A stretch of DNA of 64,000 nucleotides from Roseovarius sp. W115. GTDB taxonomy: Bacteria > Pseudomonadota > Alphaproteobacteria > Rhodobacterales > Rhodobacteraceae. Shown here in pieces: positions 8,835-17,705 of this stretch. The notes beneath the pieces were generated by a model, which was not told the origin of the DNA, did no database searches, and saw nothing but the letters and a program-made list of their open reading frames with translations. The DNA lies in assembly GCF_032842945.2 (NCBI RefSeq), contig NZ_CP146606.1:2732501-2796500 (forward strand), given 5' to 3'. The stretch's first letter is position 1; every line of letters begins with the position of its first letter. A program made the translations under genes and the position numbers.

Positions 8835-10163
8835 ATGTCCAAGGCCAAACGGCTCTATATCAAGACCTACGGGTGTCAGATGAATGTCTATGACAGCGAG
8901 CGCATGGCCGAGGCCATGGGCGGCGCTGGATATGTCGAGACGGACACGCCCGATGACGCGGATATGATCCTTTTGAATACCTGCCATATTCGCGAAAAGG
9001 CGGCGGAAAAGGTCTATTCCGAGCTGGGGCGTTTCAAGGGGCTGAAAGAGGCCAAGCCGGATCTGAAGATTGGCGTGGCAGGATGCGTGGCGCAGGCCGA
9101 GGGTCAGGAAATTATGCGTCGGCAGCCGATGGTCGATCTGGTTGTGGGGCCGCAGAGCTATCACCGTCTGCCGGAGTTGGAGGCGAAGACGCAAGAGGGG
9201 GCCAAGGCGCTCGATACCGAGTTTCCGGTGGACGACAAGTTTGACACGCTACGCCACCGGCCAAAGGCCAAGCGAGGGCCGACGGCGTTCCTGACGGTGC
9301 AGGAGGGTTGCGATAAGTTCTGTGCGTTCTGCGTGGTGCCTTACACGCGAGGTGCCGAAGTGAGCCGCCCGGTGGGGCGCATCGTCGAAGAGGCGCAAGA
9401 CCTCGTAGAGCGTGGCGTGCGTGAGATCACCCTTCTGGGTCAGAACGTGAATGCCTATCACGGGGCAGGTCCGGATGGGGTGGACTGGTCTTTGGCCAAG
9501 CTCATTTGGGAGTTGGATAAGGTCGACGGGCTGGAGCGTATCCGCTTCACCACCAGCCATCCCAATGACATGACCGACGACCTCATTGAGGCGCATGGCG
9601 CCTGTGCCAAGCTGATGCCGTATCTGCATTTGCCGGTGCAATCGGGCAGTGACCGTATTCTGAAGCGGATGAACCGCAGCCATACCGCCGAAAGCTATCT
9701 GCGCCTGATTGAGCGTATCCGTGCGGCGCGTCCTGATATTGTGCTGTCGGGCGACTTCATTGTGGGGTTCCCGGAAGAGTCCGAGCAGGACTTTCAGGAT
9801 ACAATCGACCTTATCGAGGAAGTGAAATACGGCTACGCCTATTCCTTCAAGTACTCCACCCGTCCCGGCACACCGGCGGCAGAGCGGGATCAGCTGCCAG
9901 AGGACGTGAAAACAGAACGACTTCATCGCTTGCAGGCGCGCATCACCCATCATCAGCGGATCATTCAGGACGACATGGTGGGGCGCACAGTCAGTGTTCT
10001 TTTTGAGAAGCCAGGCCGCTTGCCGGGGCAGATGGTTGGCAAATCCGATTATCTGCACGCCGTGCATGTTGCAGATGCGGACGTGGGCATAGGCCAACTG
10101 GCTCAGGTGGAAATCATTGAGAGTGGTTCAAATTCCCTCGCGGGACGGATCGTCTCCAAATAA
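8835..10163 (+). CDS. miaB: tRNA-2-methylthio-N6-isopentenyladenosine synthase (MiaB)
   Basis: A 442-residue radical-SAM methylthiotransferase that converts i6A37 to ms2i6A37 in tRNAs reading codons that start with U. The N-terminal UPF0004 domain holds cysteines C14, C50 and C84 for the auxiliary 4Fe-4S cluster. The radical-SAM motif is C159-x3-C163-x2-C166 in [18 protein letters not shown]-terminal TRAM domain follows. It starts at ATG 8835. The order miaB then phoH-ybeY-corC-lnt is a common alphaproteobacterial arrangement, but here two envelope-protein genes lie between miaB and phoH. Confidence 0.97.
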   Translation: MSKAKRLYIKTYGCQMNVYDSERMAEAMGGAGYVETDTPDDADMILLNTCHIREKAAEKVYSELGRFKGLKEAKPDLKIGVAGCVAQAEGQEIMRRQPMVDLVVGPQSYHRLPELEAKTQEGAKALDTEFPVDDKFDTLRHRPKAKRGPTAFLTVQEGCDKFCAFCVVPYTRGAEVSRPVGRIVEEAQDLVERGVREITLLGQNVNAYHGAGPDGVDWSLAKLIWELDKVDGLERIRFTTSHPNDMTDDLIEAHGACAKLMPYLHLPVQSGSDRILKRMNRSHTAESYLRLIERIRAARPDIVLSGDFIVGFPEESEQDFQDTIDLIEEVKYGYAYSFKYSTRPGTPAAERDQLPEDVKTERLHRLQARITHHQRIIQDDMVGRTVSVLFEKPGRLPGQMVGKSDYLHAVHVADADVGIGQLAQVEIIESGSNSLAGRIVSK

Positions 10164-10312
10164 GGTTTACCCTTTCACCATCCTATGCTGCGGCAGCGGT
10201 GATGCTGCTCACAATATGTGGTGTCTTTTTTCTTCCTTTGTGACGCGAGTTTGCTAAGCTTGCGAAAATTCGAGAGCCCGCGCTGCCATGCGGATCTTTC
10301 TGGGGGGACAAG

Positions 10313-10882
10313 ATGACATCAAAAAAGACCGGGACAACACGTGTGTTCAAATCACTCTGTGTTGTTCTGACAGGTGCTGCGATGAGCGTGAGCGCTGTTA
10401 CAAGCCACGCCCAAGCGCAAAGCGGTGAGCGCTATGTGCCCACAATCTGGGTTGATCCGGATGGCTGTGAACACTGGGTGATGGATGACGGAACCGAAGG
10501 GTTCATGACGCCGCATGTCAATCGCCAGGGCAAGCCGGTCTGTCATAGAGGCATCGTATGCGGTGTGGTCAGCACCGATCAAATGTTTCCCACCAACAGC
10601 GCCCGCATCAGCAACGCAGGTCAGATCAGGCTGGCCAAGTTCTTTGCAACTGCAGATGCCAAGTCTTTCATCATCACAGGTCACACCGACAGCCGAGCGT
10701 CTGACGAGTATAATCTGGACCTGTCTTTGCGCCGGGCCAATGCTGTGGCGCGTGTGGCGTCGGGCGTCGGGGCGAAAATCACCGATGTGCGGGGCTATGG
10801 TGAACGCAACCCCACAGCGACAAATGCCACAGCGGCAGGTCAGGCCAAGAACCGCCGCGTTGAAATCACATGTGTGCGGTAA
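10313..10882 (+). CDS. OmpA-family outer-membrane/periplasmic protein
   Basis: A 189-residue exported protein. Residues 1-34 form a Sec signal ending in SHAQA. A short module at 45-77 reads IWVDPDGCEHWVMDDG and onward. Residues 85-189 are an OmpA-like peptidoglycan-binding domain, seen in the typical pattern ITGHTDSRASDEYNLDLSLRRANAV and GYGERNP. The C-terminal domain is expected to bind meso-diaminopimelate in peptidoglycan. The next gene encodes a lipoprotein with the same module, so the two may act together in the envelope. It starts at ATG 10313 after GGGGGGACAAG. Confidence 0.88.
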   Translation: MTSKKTGTTRVFKSLCVVLTGAAMSVSAVTSHAQAQSGERYVPTIWVDPDGCEHWVMDDGTEGFMTPHVNRQGKPVCHRGIVCGVVSTDQMFPTNSARISNAGQIRLAKFFATADAKSFIITGHTDSRASDEYNLDLSLRRANAVARVASGVGAKITDVRGYGERNPTATNATAAGQAKNRRVEITCVR

Positions 10883-10893
10883 AGGGGCAGGGC

Positions 10894-11199
10894 ATGACTT
10901 TTTTGAAATTTGTAGCGGCACTGCCTTTGATCAGCGCGCTGGGTGCATGCGGTGAACTGGGCACGAAGGCGGATAAGACGGTAGACCGGGGTCTCGACAG
11001 CAAACATCTCAGTGAACTTAAGGCGGGCATCTGGATTGACCCGAATGGCTGTGACCATTGGATCATTGACGACGGGGTTGAGGGGTATCTCTCACAACGG
11101 CTGGATCACGATGGAAAACCAGTCTGTTCCGGAGCCGGAGAGCCCAATACTGCGGTTGGTCCGTTCAAATCTGGTTCGTCTGTGGCGGATTCGGTCTGA
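10894..11199 (+). CDS. Small lipoprotein sharing a module with the upstream OmpA-family protein
   Basis: A 101-residue protein beginning MTFLKFVAALPLISALGAC, with lipobox SALGAC (lipidated Cys at 19). Residues 46-78 match the pre-OmpA module of the preceding protein in the pattern IWxDPxGCxHWxxDDGxEG...GKPVC, including both cysteines. ATG 10894 is chosen because GGGGCAGGG lies directly upstream; an earlier ATG at 10870 would put basic residues before the signal. The two genes are 11 bp apart and surely co-transcribed. The function of the module is not known to me; the paired Cys could form a disulfide in the periplasm. Confidence 0.8.
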   Translation: MTFLKFVAALPLISALGACGELGTKADKTVDRGLDSKHLSELKAGIWIDPNGCDHWIIDDGVEGYLSQRLDHDGKPVCSGAGEPNTAVGPFKSGSSVADSV

Positions 11200-11324
11200 G
11201 TTCAGAAAACGGTCATGCATTTGGCGTAATTCGGAGCAATCACTTGAGCCGAAACCAGCCGGGCTTGCACATGGTCGTGCAACTTGGCACCATCACTCCG
11301 AATCCGCTCACAAGGGAGCTCTGA

Positions 11325-12326
11325 TTGGCCACACATGTGCTGATGCCGTCCAACGATCCGAATGCCATTGATGAAACCGTCATCGAGTTTCCTGACAATT
11401 TCCTGTTGATCGACCTGTGCGGTGAATATGACCGCAACCTGGCTGATATTGAGAAATCGCTGGGCGTACAGATACTGCGCCGGGGCAACCAGCTTGCGAT
11501 CATCGGGGATACCGACAGTGCCGAAGCGGCGCGGGACGTTCTGATGTCACTCTACCAGAGACTGGAAGAGGGGCGCAGTGTTGAGCCGGGCGATGTGGAC
11601 CGCGAGCTTCGCATGGGCAGTTCCGAGGCTGCGCCAGAGAATGGTGATCAGCTTGAAATGTTCAAAGGCGGGCGGGTTGAGATCAAGACCCGCAAGAAGC
11701 CGGTAGAGCCTCGTACGGATGCGCAAAAAGCCTATGTGAACGCGCTTTTCACCAATGAGCTTGCGTTTGGTATTGGTCCTGCGGGGACGGGCAAGACCTA
11801 TCTGGCGGTTGCCGTGGGCGTCAGCATGTTCATCGAAGGCCATGTGGATCGCATTATCCTGAGTCGTCCTGCCGTCGAGGCGGGGGAGAAACTGGGCTAT
11901 CTGCCTGGCGATATGAAGGACAAGGTCGATCCCTATATGCAGCCGCTTTATGACGCGCTGAACGATTTTTTGCCGGGCAAACAAGTGGCGAAACTCATTG
12001 AGGAAAAACGCATTGAAATTGCGCCACTGGCCTTTATGCGGGGACGGACTTTGTCCAACGCTTTTGTCGTGCTGGATGAGGCGCAGAACGCCACGTCGAT
12101 GCAGATGAAGATGTTCCTGACGCGTCTGGGCGAAGGCAGCCGGATGGTGATTACCGGGGACCGGTCTCAGGTAGACCTGCCGCGCGGGGTGACCAGTGGG
12201 TTGCATGATGCGGAGCGCCTTTTGAAGGACATTCCCAAGATCGCGTTCAACTACTTCACCGCCAAGGACGTGGTGCGCCATCCGCTGGTGGCGGCCATTA
12301 TCGAGGCCTATGACGCAGATACGTGA
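11325..12326 (+). CDS. phoH: PhoH-family ATPase
   Basis: A 333-residue PhoH/YbeZ-type protein, a P-loop ATPase linked to RNA metabolism with YbeY. It has Walker A GPAGTGKT at residues 151-158 and Walker B AFVVLDEAQN near 250. The family motif ITGDRSQVDLPRG follows, and an N-terminal KH-like region precedes. I prefer TTG 11325 because GGGAG at 11314-11318 is 6 bases upstream; ATG 11343 is the alternative. ybeY follows on the same strand after 80 bp that contain two palindromes. Confidence 0.95.
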   Translation: MATHVLMPSNDPNAIDETVIEFPDNFLLIDLCGEYDRNLADIEKSLGVQILRRGNQLAIIGDTDSAEAARDVLMSLYQRLEEGRSVEPGDVDRELRMGSSEAAPENGDQLEMFKGGRVEIKTRKKPVEPRTDAQKAYVNALFTNELAFGIGPAGTGKTYLAVAVGVSMFIEGHVDRIILSRPAVEAGEKLGYLPGDMKDKVDPYMQPLYDALNDFLPGKQVAKLIEEKRIEIAPLAFMRGRTLSNAFVVLDEAQNATSMQMKMFLTRLGEGSRMVITGDRSQVDLPRGVTSGLHDAERLLKDIPKIAFNYFTAKDVVRHPLVAAIIEAYDADT

Positions 12327-12336
12327 TCCGGGAACA

Positions 12337-12380
12337 CATTTTCTTGCAAGAAAATGGTTTGGAAAATTGCAATTTTCCAA
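12337..12380. repeat. Two adjacent perfect palindromes between phoH and ybeY
   Basis: CATTTTCTTGCAAGAAAATG (12337-12356) is a perfect 20-bp palindrome. TTGGAAAATTGCAATTTTCC with two more A (12359-12380) is a perfect 22-bp palindrome. Only two bases separate them. They lie in the 80-bp phoH-ybeY gap, so they should form two stem-loops in the mRNA, possibly attenuating or stabilising the transcript. A second double hairpin of the same design stands at 54081-54129, which suggests a dispersed element class. Confidence 0.75.
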
Positions 12381-12406
12381 GTGCGCTTCGGTTGACGTAT
12401 AGCGCG

Positions 12407-12895
12407 ATGATTGCGGATGTCATTTTGGAAGATGGCCGCTGGTCTTGTCTTGATATAAAGGAGATGACCCAGCGGGCTGCGCACGCAACGCTCACCCATC
12501 TTGACCTTGACCCGCAAGGCTTTGAAATATCGCTTTTGGCCTGTGATGACACGCGCATTGCAGCGCTCAATGAGGATTTCCGCGACAAACCCCAACCCAC
12601 GAACGTCCTGAGCTGGCCCAGTGCAGAACGTGGCGCGGCGGTCGATGGGGCAACGCCGCCTGCGCCAGATCCTGCCCAAGAGGCCGAGTTGGGGGACATT
12701 GCCATTGCGTACGACACCTGCCTGCGCGAAGCAGAGGCGGCGGGCAGGCCGATGGCCGATCATGTGACGCATCTGCTTGTTCACGGAATTTTGCATTTGC
12801 TGGGTTATGACCATGAGCGTGACCTGGATGCCACCCTGATGGAACGACTTGAGGTCGAAATACTTGGCAAACTGGGTCTACCTGACCCATATTGA
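12407..12895 (+). CDS. ybeY: Endoribonuclease YbeY (16S rRNA maturation)
   Basis: A 162-residue metalloprotein of the UPF0054 family that acts in 16S rRNA 3'-end processing and 70S ribosome quality control. The zinc site H126-x3-H130-x5-H136 is visible in VHGILHLLGYDHERD. I chose ATG 12407 (MIADVILEDGRW) because an in-frame start at 12323 would translate through the two palindromes and overlap phoH. It sits between phoH and corC, as is typical. Confidence 0.95.
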   Translation: MIADVILEDGRWSCLDIKEMTQRAAHATLTHLDLDPQGFEISLLACDDTRIAALNEDFRDKPQPTNVLSWPSAERGAAVDGATPPAPDPAQEAELGDIAIAYDTCLREAEAAGRPMADHVTHLLVHGILHLLGYDHERDLDATLMERLEVEILGKLGLPDPY

Positions 12896-12932
12896 GCGTG
12901 TGAGGGGCAAACCCTTTTTCGAGAAAGTGACA

Positions 12933-13820
12933 ATGGGCGACAGTAACGAAGGATCCTCTACCGCAGCGCAGGGCGCGCAATCGGTAGATCACGACAGCGA
13001 CGATCACCAGAGCGGTTTTTTCAGCAGGCTCTTTGGCGCGCTGTCCCCAAATGACGAAACAGAGGCGGATCCCGAGCAATCGGATCAGGTCATGGCGACC
13101 ACAGGTCTTGGTCTTGGCAACCTGCGGCGCTTGTCGGTTGAGGATGTGGCCATTCCTAAGGCAGACATTGTCTCGGTCTCTGCGACCTCAAACAAAGATG
13201 AACTGGTCCAGACCTTTCGCGACAGCGGTCTCACGCGGTTGCCGGTCTATGAGGGCACACTGGATACGCCCATTGGGTTTGTGCATCTTAAGGATTTTGC
13301 CCTCAAGCACGGCTTCAACGGCGGCGGGCGGTTTTCTATGAAGAAAATGCTGCGCCCGCTTTTGTTTGTGCCGCCTTCGATGTCCATTGGCGTGCTCTTG
13401 CAAAAGATGCAGGCTGAGCGGCGGCATATGGCGCTTGTGATTGACGAATATGGTGGTGTGGATGGTCTTGTGACCATCGAGGACCTGATCGAACAGGTCG
13501 TTGGTGAGATCGCGGATGAGCATGATGTTGTCGAGGGGCAGTATTGGACTCAGGAAAAACCAGGCTGCTACATGGCGCTGGCCAAGACACCGCTGGATGA
13601 GTTTGAGGCAGAGATTGGTATGTCCCTGACCGAAGTGGAAAAGGTCGATGAAGAAGAGATCGACACGCTTGGTGGGCTGGTGTTCATGCTTTTGGGCCGG
13701 GTGCCGGTGCGCGGCGAACTCGTAGAGCATCCCAATGGCATCGAAATTCAGGTGGCCGAGGCAGACCCGCGCCGTATTCAGCGGCTGCGCGTGCGCCTGC
13801 CAGAAGGGGCCGAGGGCTAG
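12933..13820 (+). CDS. corC: CBS-domain hemolysin/CorC-family protein (YbeX)
   Basis: A 295-residue cytosolic protein. A variable acidic N-terminus (1-60) is followed by two CBS domains in a Bateman module (VEDVAIPKADIVSVSATSNK; DEYGGVDGLVTIEDLIEQVV) and a C-terminal CorC_HlyC/transporter-associated domain. The family is linked to Mg/Co homeostasis and ribosome function. ATG 12933 is preferred over an upstream in-frame start inside ybeY; GAGAAAGTG lies 3-11 bases before it. lnt follows after 3 bp. Confidence 0.93.
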   Translation: MGDSNEGSSTAAQGAQSVDHDSDDHQSGFFSRLFGALSPNDETEADPEQSDQVMATTGLGLGNLRRLSVEDVAIPKADIVSVSATSNKDELVQTFRDSGLTRLPVYEGTLDTPIGFVHLKDFALKHGFNGGGRFSMKKMLRPLLFVPPSMSIGVLLQKMQAERRHMALVIDEYGGVDGLVTIEDLIEQVVGEIADEHDVVEGQYWTQEKPGCYMALAKTPLDEFEAEIGMSLTEVEKVDEEEIDTLGGLVFMLLGRVPVRGELVEHPNGIEIQVAEADPRRIQRLRVRLPEGAEG

Positions 13821-13823
13821 GGC

Positions 13824-15353
13824 ATGACAGACATGGTCGCGCGCGTTCAGCGTTTCAGCGAAGCGCGGCGGCTTTATCGGTTCGCCGGTCTTGGTGTGCT
13901 GGGCGCGCTGGCGGCTTTGGGGCAGGCGCCCTGGGGGCTATGGCCAGTTACTTTTCTGTCTGTTGCACTTGTCTACGGTCTTTACACACATGCCCCAGAT
14001 TGGCGGCGTTCTGCTTCTATCGGGTTTTGGGCTGGGGTAGGATACTTTGCGCTCTCACTCAGTTGGATTGTCGAACCTTTCTTCGTTGATGCCGTACGCC
14101 ACGGTTGGCTGGCACCATTTGCAATCCTCGGCGTTAGCTTCGGGTTTGCGATCTTCTGGGCGCTTTCCTTTGGCGTGGCACGCGCCTTGGGGGGCGGTGC
14201 ATTGGCGTGGATCGGCGCATTTACTGCGCTTGAGGCGCTGCGCGGCTGGTTGATGACCGGCTTTCCGTGGGCGCAGGTGGGGCATGTATTGATCTCTACG
14301 CCCTGGCTTTATTGGGCCTCCTGGTCCGGGGCGCTGGGCCTCATCCTGTTGGTTTTGGTCGGGGCGTCTGCGCTTTGGAACGTATTCGCAGGGCGACGCT
14401 TGATCGGAGGCTCTTTTGTTCTGGTCTTGGCATGCCTATTTGGTGCAGGCGCCGCGCTGACGCCTCCACCAACCACCTCTGACCAGATGGCCGATGCCCC
14501 CATCGTGCGGCTGATACAGCCCAACGCACCACAACACGAAAAATGGGACCCCGACAAAATGCAGGGGTTCTATGACCGGCAAGTGGCCTTCACAGCTGAG
14601 CCTGGTGAGGACGGGCGCCCCGACATGGTGATCTGGCCAGAAACTGCGCTTCCTGTGTTGCTGAACCATGCGGATGAGACGCTGGCCGCGATTGCCACTG
14701 CGGCACAGGGCAGCGAGGTGGTTTTGGGGTTGCGACGGCTCGAAGGTGATCGGATTTTCAATTCGCTGATCTTTATGGACGGTGAAGGCAAACTCGCGGG
14801 GCTCTACGACAAGCATCACCTTGTTCCTTTTGGGGAATTCATGCCTTTGGGCGGATTGCTCGCAAAATTTGGAATCAAGGGGCTGGCGGCGGAAACCGGC
14901 GCTGGTTTTTCATCAGGCCCCGGCGCGCAGGTGCTTGAGATGGGGTCGATTGGAAAGGCGCTGCCTTTGATCTGCTACGAGGGTGTCTTTGCGCGCAATA
15001 TCCTCTCGGCTCCGGAACGTCCCAATGTGCTCTTGATGATCACCAATGATGCCTGGTTTGGAAAAGTGTCTGGCCCCTATCAGCATCTGGCGCAGGCGCG
15101 GTTGCGCAGTGTAGAGCAGGGCCTGCCCATGGTGCGCGCGGCGAATACGGGCGTGTCGGCTGTGATTGACGGGGCGGGGCATATTCTGGCGGAAATTCCA
15201 TTGGGCGAGGCGGGTTGGATAGACGCGCCTTTGCCGCCTGCTTTGGCAGCGACACCTTATTCCAGATTTGGTGATCTGCCTTTTGTTGCGCTTGCCTTGT
15301 TGCTCTGCGCGATGGGGACCGCAACGCACGCCCGTCGCAGCAATTCGTTTTAG
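13824..15353 (+). CDS. lnt: Apolipoprotein N-acyltransferase
   Basis: A 509-residue inner-membrane enzyme that adds the third acyl chain to lipoproteins. Residues 15-215 hold about six or seven membrane helices, then a periplasmic nitrilase domain carries the triad E273 (WPETALP), K330 (YDKHHLVPFGEF) and C384 (LICYEGVF). A last helix lies near 488-505. It starts 3 bp after corC, so the genes are co-transcribed. At least three predicted lipoproteins or outer-membrane partners occur in this window as possible substrates. Confidence 0.97.
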   Translation: MTDMVARVQRFSEARRLYRFAGLGVLGALAALGQAPWGLWPVTFLSVALVYGLYTHAPDWRRSASIGFWAGVGYFALSLSWIVEPFFVDAVRHGWLAPFAILGVSFGFAIFWALSFGVARALGGGALAWIGAFTALEALRGWLMTGFPWAQVGHVLISTPWLYWASWSGALGLILLVLVGASALWNVFAGRRLIGGSFVLVLACLFGAGAALTPPPTTSDQMADAPIVRLIQPNAPQHEKWDPDKMQGFYDRQVAFTAEPGEDGRPDMVIWPETALPVLLNHADETLAAIATAAQGSEVVLGLRRLEGDRIFNSLIFMDGEGKLAGLYDKHHLVPFGEFMPLGGLLAKFGIKGLAAETGAGFSSGPGAQVLEMGSIGKALPLICYEGVFARNILSAPERPNVLLMITNDAWFGKVSGPYQHLAQARLRSVEQGLPMVRAANTGVSAVIDGAGHILAEIPLGEAGWIDAPLPPALAATPYSRFGDLPFVALALLLCAMGTATHARRSNSF

Positions 15354-15393
15354 GCGTTGACCAACAATCCTGCGCTGAATATGCAGGCGTTTG

Positions 15394-15440
15394 ACCGTCA
15401 CAACGGCTTCCTGGCGTGGCGGATTTTTTGAATGGAGCAA
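15394..15440 (+). promoter_or_regulatory. SAM/SAH-type riboswitch before metK
   Basis: Stem CCGUCAC (15395-15401) pairs with GUGGCGG (15416-15422) with one U-G pair. It encloses the loop AACGGCUUCCUGGC. The loop UUCC can pair with the GGAG Shine-Dalgarno at 15434-15437, making an H-type pseudoknot that hides the ribosome site. This layout and the core CACAACGGCUUCCUGGCGUG match the SAM/SAH riboswitch class, which is known mainly from Rhodobacterales metK leaders. Ligand binding should repress metK translation. Confidence 0.88.
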
Positions 15441-15443
15441 TCT

Positions 15444-16610
15444 ATGTCCCGAAAGAACTACGTGTTCACCTCTGAGTCTGTGTCAGAGGGACACCCAGAC
15501 AAGGTCTGCGACCGGATCTCCGACGCAGTATTGGACGCCTTTTTAGCCGAAGAACCCACGGCACGTGTTGCATGTGAGACCTTTGCCACAAGTGGTATGG
15601 TGGTTGTGGGTGGCGAAGTCGGCCTGTCCGATCAGGAACGGTTGAAAAACTACATGGGCCGCATTGGCCAGATCGCGCGCGATTGCATTCGCGACATCGG
15701 CTATGAGCAAGAGCATTTCCATTGGAACACCTGCCATGTGCTCAATTTCCTGCATGAGCAGTCTGCCCATATCGCCCAAGGCGTGGACAAGGACGGGGCA
15801 GGCGACCAGGGCATCATGTTTGGCTATGCCACAACCGAGACCGAAGCGTTGATGCCCGCACCTATTCAGTATAGCCACGCGATCCTGCGTCGCTTGGCCG
15901 AGGTGCGGAAATCTGGCAAGGAACCAACGCTGCGTCCCGATGCCAAGAGCCAGATTTCCTTGCGCTACGAAGACGGTGTGCCAGTCGAAGTCACCTCCAT
16001 CGTGCTATCGACCCAGCACGAAAGCGAAGACCAGACCAGCGATGACATTCGAGCGATTGTGGAGCCTTACATTCGTGAAGTCCTCCCAGCGGAGTGGATT
16101 TCTGACAAAACCGAATGGTGGGTGAACCCCACCGGCACATTTGTGATTGGTGGCCCTGATGGGGATGCAGGCCTGACCGGGCGTAAGATCATCGTTGACA
16201 CCTATGGCGGTGCGGCCGCGCATGGCGGGGGCGCGTTTTCCGGCAAGGACCCGACCAAGGTGGACCGCTCAGCGGCCTATGCGGCGCGGTACTTGGCGAA
16301 AAACGTTGTTGCTGCTGGCATGGCCGAACGGTGCACGATTCAGCTCTCATATGCGATTGGCGTGGCGAAACCTTTGTCGATTTATGCCGAAACCTATGGC
16401 ACAGGGGAAGTTGCTCCAGCTGAAATCGAAAAAGCTGTGGCACAGGTGATGGACCTGACGCCACGCGGCATTCGCGAACACCTGGGTCTCAACCGCCCGA
16501 TCTATGAACGCACAGCAGCTTATGGCCATTTTGGTCGTGAACCGGAGGCCGATGGCGGCTTTAGCTGGGAAAAGACCGACCTGGTTGAGAGCTTGAAGAA
16601 GGCTGTGTAA
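15444..16610 (+). CDS. metK: S-adenosylmethionine synthase
   Basis: A 388-residue enzyme that makes SAM from methionine and ATP. Hallmarks include [20 protein letters not shown] at the N-terminus, the GxGDQG-type signature [12 protein letters not shown], and the phosphate-binding [20 protein letters not shown] near residue 255. An in-frame ATG at 15432 overlaps the Shine-Dalgarno GGAG (15434-15437), so ATG 15444, six bases after it, is the true start ([13 protein letters not shown]). It is controlled by the pseudoknot riboswitch directly upstream and ends in a hairpin terminator. Confidence 0.98.
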   Translation: MSRKNYVFTSESVSEGHPDKVCDRISDAVLDAFLAEEPTARVACETFATSGMVVVGGEVGLSDQERLKNYMGRIGQIARDCIRDIGYEQEHFHWNTCHVLNFLHEQSAHIAQGVDKDGAGDQGIMFGYATTETEALMPAPIQYSHAILRRLAEVRKSGKEPTLRPDAKSQISLRYEDGVPVEVTSIVLSTQHESEDQTSDDIRAIVEPYIREVLPAEWISDKTEWWVNPTGTFVIGGPDGDAGLTGRKIIVDTYGGAAAHGGGAFSGKDPTKVDRSAAYAARYLAKNVVAAGMAERCTIQLSYAIGVAKPLSIYAETYGTGEVAPAEIEKAVAQVMDLTPRGIREHLGLNRPIYERTAAYGHFGREPEADGGFSWEKTDLVESLKKAV

Positions 16611-16631
16611 GCTTTGTCAATAAATGCACTT

Positions 16632-16660
16632 GGGCCGTCTCAATCCGTAGGCGGCCCTTG
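16632..16660 (+). terminator. Intrinsic terminator after metK
   Basis: GGGCCG (16632-16637) pairs with CGGCCC (16652-16657) across a 14-base loop and is followed by TTGTTTCTT. It lies 22 bp after the metK stop and before trmB, so metK probably ends a transcript here, although some read-through into trmB is possible. Confidence 0.7.
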
Positions 16661-16686
16661 TTTCTTCAGACGAGACATTTGACGCA

Positions 16687-17412
16687 ATGTCCAATCCAAA
16701 AAACACCGGTTCCCATCCTTCTGGCGCGCCCTGGCGAAATTTCTATGGTCGGTTCAAGGGTAAGCATCTTCGGGATAGCCAGAAGACCTATCTGGATGAA
16801 GATCTGGCCGCACTCTCGCCGGGTGCCGTGGATTGGGACGTGAATCCGGACCGTACGCCGCTTGATTTGGACCGCCTATTCGGGGGCAAGCCATTGTGGC
16901 TGGAAATCGGTTTTGGCGGCGGGGAGCATATGGTGCATCAGGCGGCCCTCAACCCGGATGCGGGGTTTATAGGCTGTGAGCCCTACATCAACGGTGTGGC
17001 GATGCTTTTGGGCAAAATCCGTGAAAGTGGCCAGGACAATATCCGCATTCATCCCGGTGATGCGCGGGACCTGTTTGACGTGTTGCCAGCGCAGAGTGTC
17101 GCGCGGGCCTTTCTGCTTTATCCTGACCCATGGCCCAAAAAGCGCCATCACCGGCGGCGGTTTGTAACATCTGAGCATCTGGAACCCTTGGCGCAAGTGA
17201 TGCAGAAGGGCGCTGTTTTCCGCGTGGCCACGGATATTCCGGACTATGTGCGTCAAACGTTGGAAATGGTGCCAAAACATGGGTTTGAGTGGCTTTGTGA
17301 AGGTCCCGAAGACTGGCGAAACCCGTGGGAAGACTGGATTTCAACGCGGTATGAGAAAAAGGCCCTGCGAGAGGGGCGCGTGCCGCATTACCTGACATTC
17401 CGCAGGGTATAG
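16687..17412 (+). CDS. trmB: tRNA (guanine-N7-)-methyltransferase
   Basis: A 241-residue SAM-dependent enzyme that makes m7G46 in tRNAs. It has the SAM motif LEIGFGGGEHMVHQA near residue 77 and the TrmB signature FLLYPDPWPKKRHHRRRF near residue 140, then a C-terminal region ATDIPDYVRQTLEM typical of the family. It starts at ATG 16687 in a position often found after metK in this group. tRNA-Ser follows 61 bp downstream. Confidence 0.96.
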   Translation: MSNPKNTGSHPSGAPWRNFYGRFKGKHLRDSQKTYLDEDLAALSPGAVDWDVNPDRTPLDLDRLFGGKPLWLEIGFGGGEHMVHQAALNPDAGFIGCEPYINGVAMLLGKIRESGQDNIRIHPGDARDLFDVLPAQSVARAFLLYPDPWPKKRHHRRRFVTSEHLEPLAQVMQKGAVFRVATDIPDYVRQTLEMVPKHGFEWLCEGPEDWRNPWEDWISTRYEKKALREGRVPHYLTFRRV

Positions 17413-17473
17413 TCAGCCACTTTGGAAAATCCGCTTGAACTGCGCACCATACGGGCGCTAAAGAGAGCGCGCC

Positions 17474-17563
17474 GGAGAGGTGGCCGAGTGGTCGAAGGCG
17501 CACGCCTGGAAAGTGTGTAGGCGGGAGACCGTCTCCAGGGTTCGAATCCCTGTCTCTCCGCCA
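17474..17563 (+). tRNA. tRNA-Ser (anticodon GGA)
   Basis: A 90-nt class II tRNA. The acceptor GGAGAGG pairs with TCTCTCC, followed by discriminator G and an encoded CCA. Anticodon arm CACGC-CTGGAAA-GTGTG gives GGA. A long variable arm GGCGGGAGACCGTC precedes the T arm GGTTCGAATCC. The gene is intact. Its last 14 bases are the left attachment core of the island that follows. Confidence 0.97.
17550..17563 (+). other. attL core (tRNA-Ser 3' end)
   Basis: CTGTCTCTCCGCCA, the last 14 bases of tRNA-Ser(GGA), is repeated exactly at 31863-31876. An integrase gene begins 143 bp downstream, and three arm-type repeats lie between. This is the standard signature of tRNA-targeted site-specific integration. 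Confidence 0.85.
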
Positions 17564-17651
17564 TTTTTTCCAAAAGCGCTAGATATTAAGGCACTGATAG
17601 TAGGGCGTAATCCGGCGTTTTCGCGCTGAAGGCGGTGTTCGGTCTGCTTGA

Positions 17652-17686
17652 TTTGCTGCACATTTTGCTACACAATTTGCTGCACA
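17652..17686 (+). repeat. Left integrase arm-site array (three 11-bp repeats)
   Basis: TTTGCTGCACA at 17652, TTTGCTACACA at 17664 and TTTGCTGCACA at 17676 are spaced exactly 12 bp apart. They lie between attL and the integrase start. A matching array stands just inside attR. Repeated short sites flanking the core on the element side are expected for integrase or excisionase arm binding. Confidence 0.75.
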
Positions 17687-17705
17687 AACGGGGGATTTCT
17701 CCGCC

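Noticed and set aside
12323..12406. Upstream extension of ybeY through two palindromes
   Set aside because: The extra 28 residues are encoded by perfect palindromic DNA overlapping the phoH end, and the YbeY fold begins at the ATG at 12407.
15432..15443. metK start at 15432
   Set aside because: That ATG overlaps the Shine-Dalgarno inside the riboswitch pseudoknot; MetK proteins begin near the ATG at 15444.
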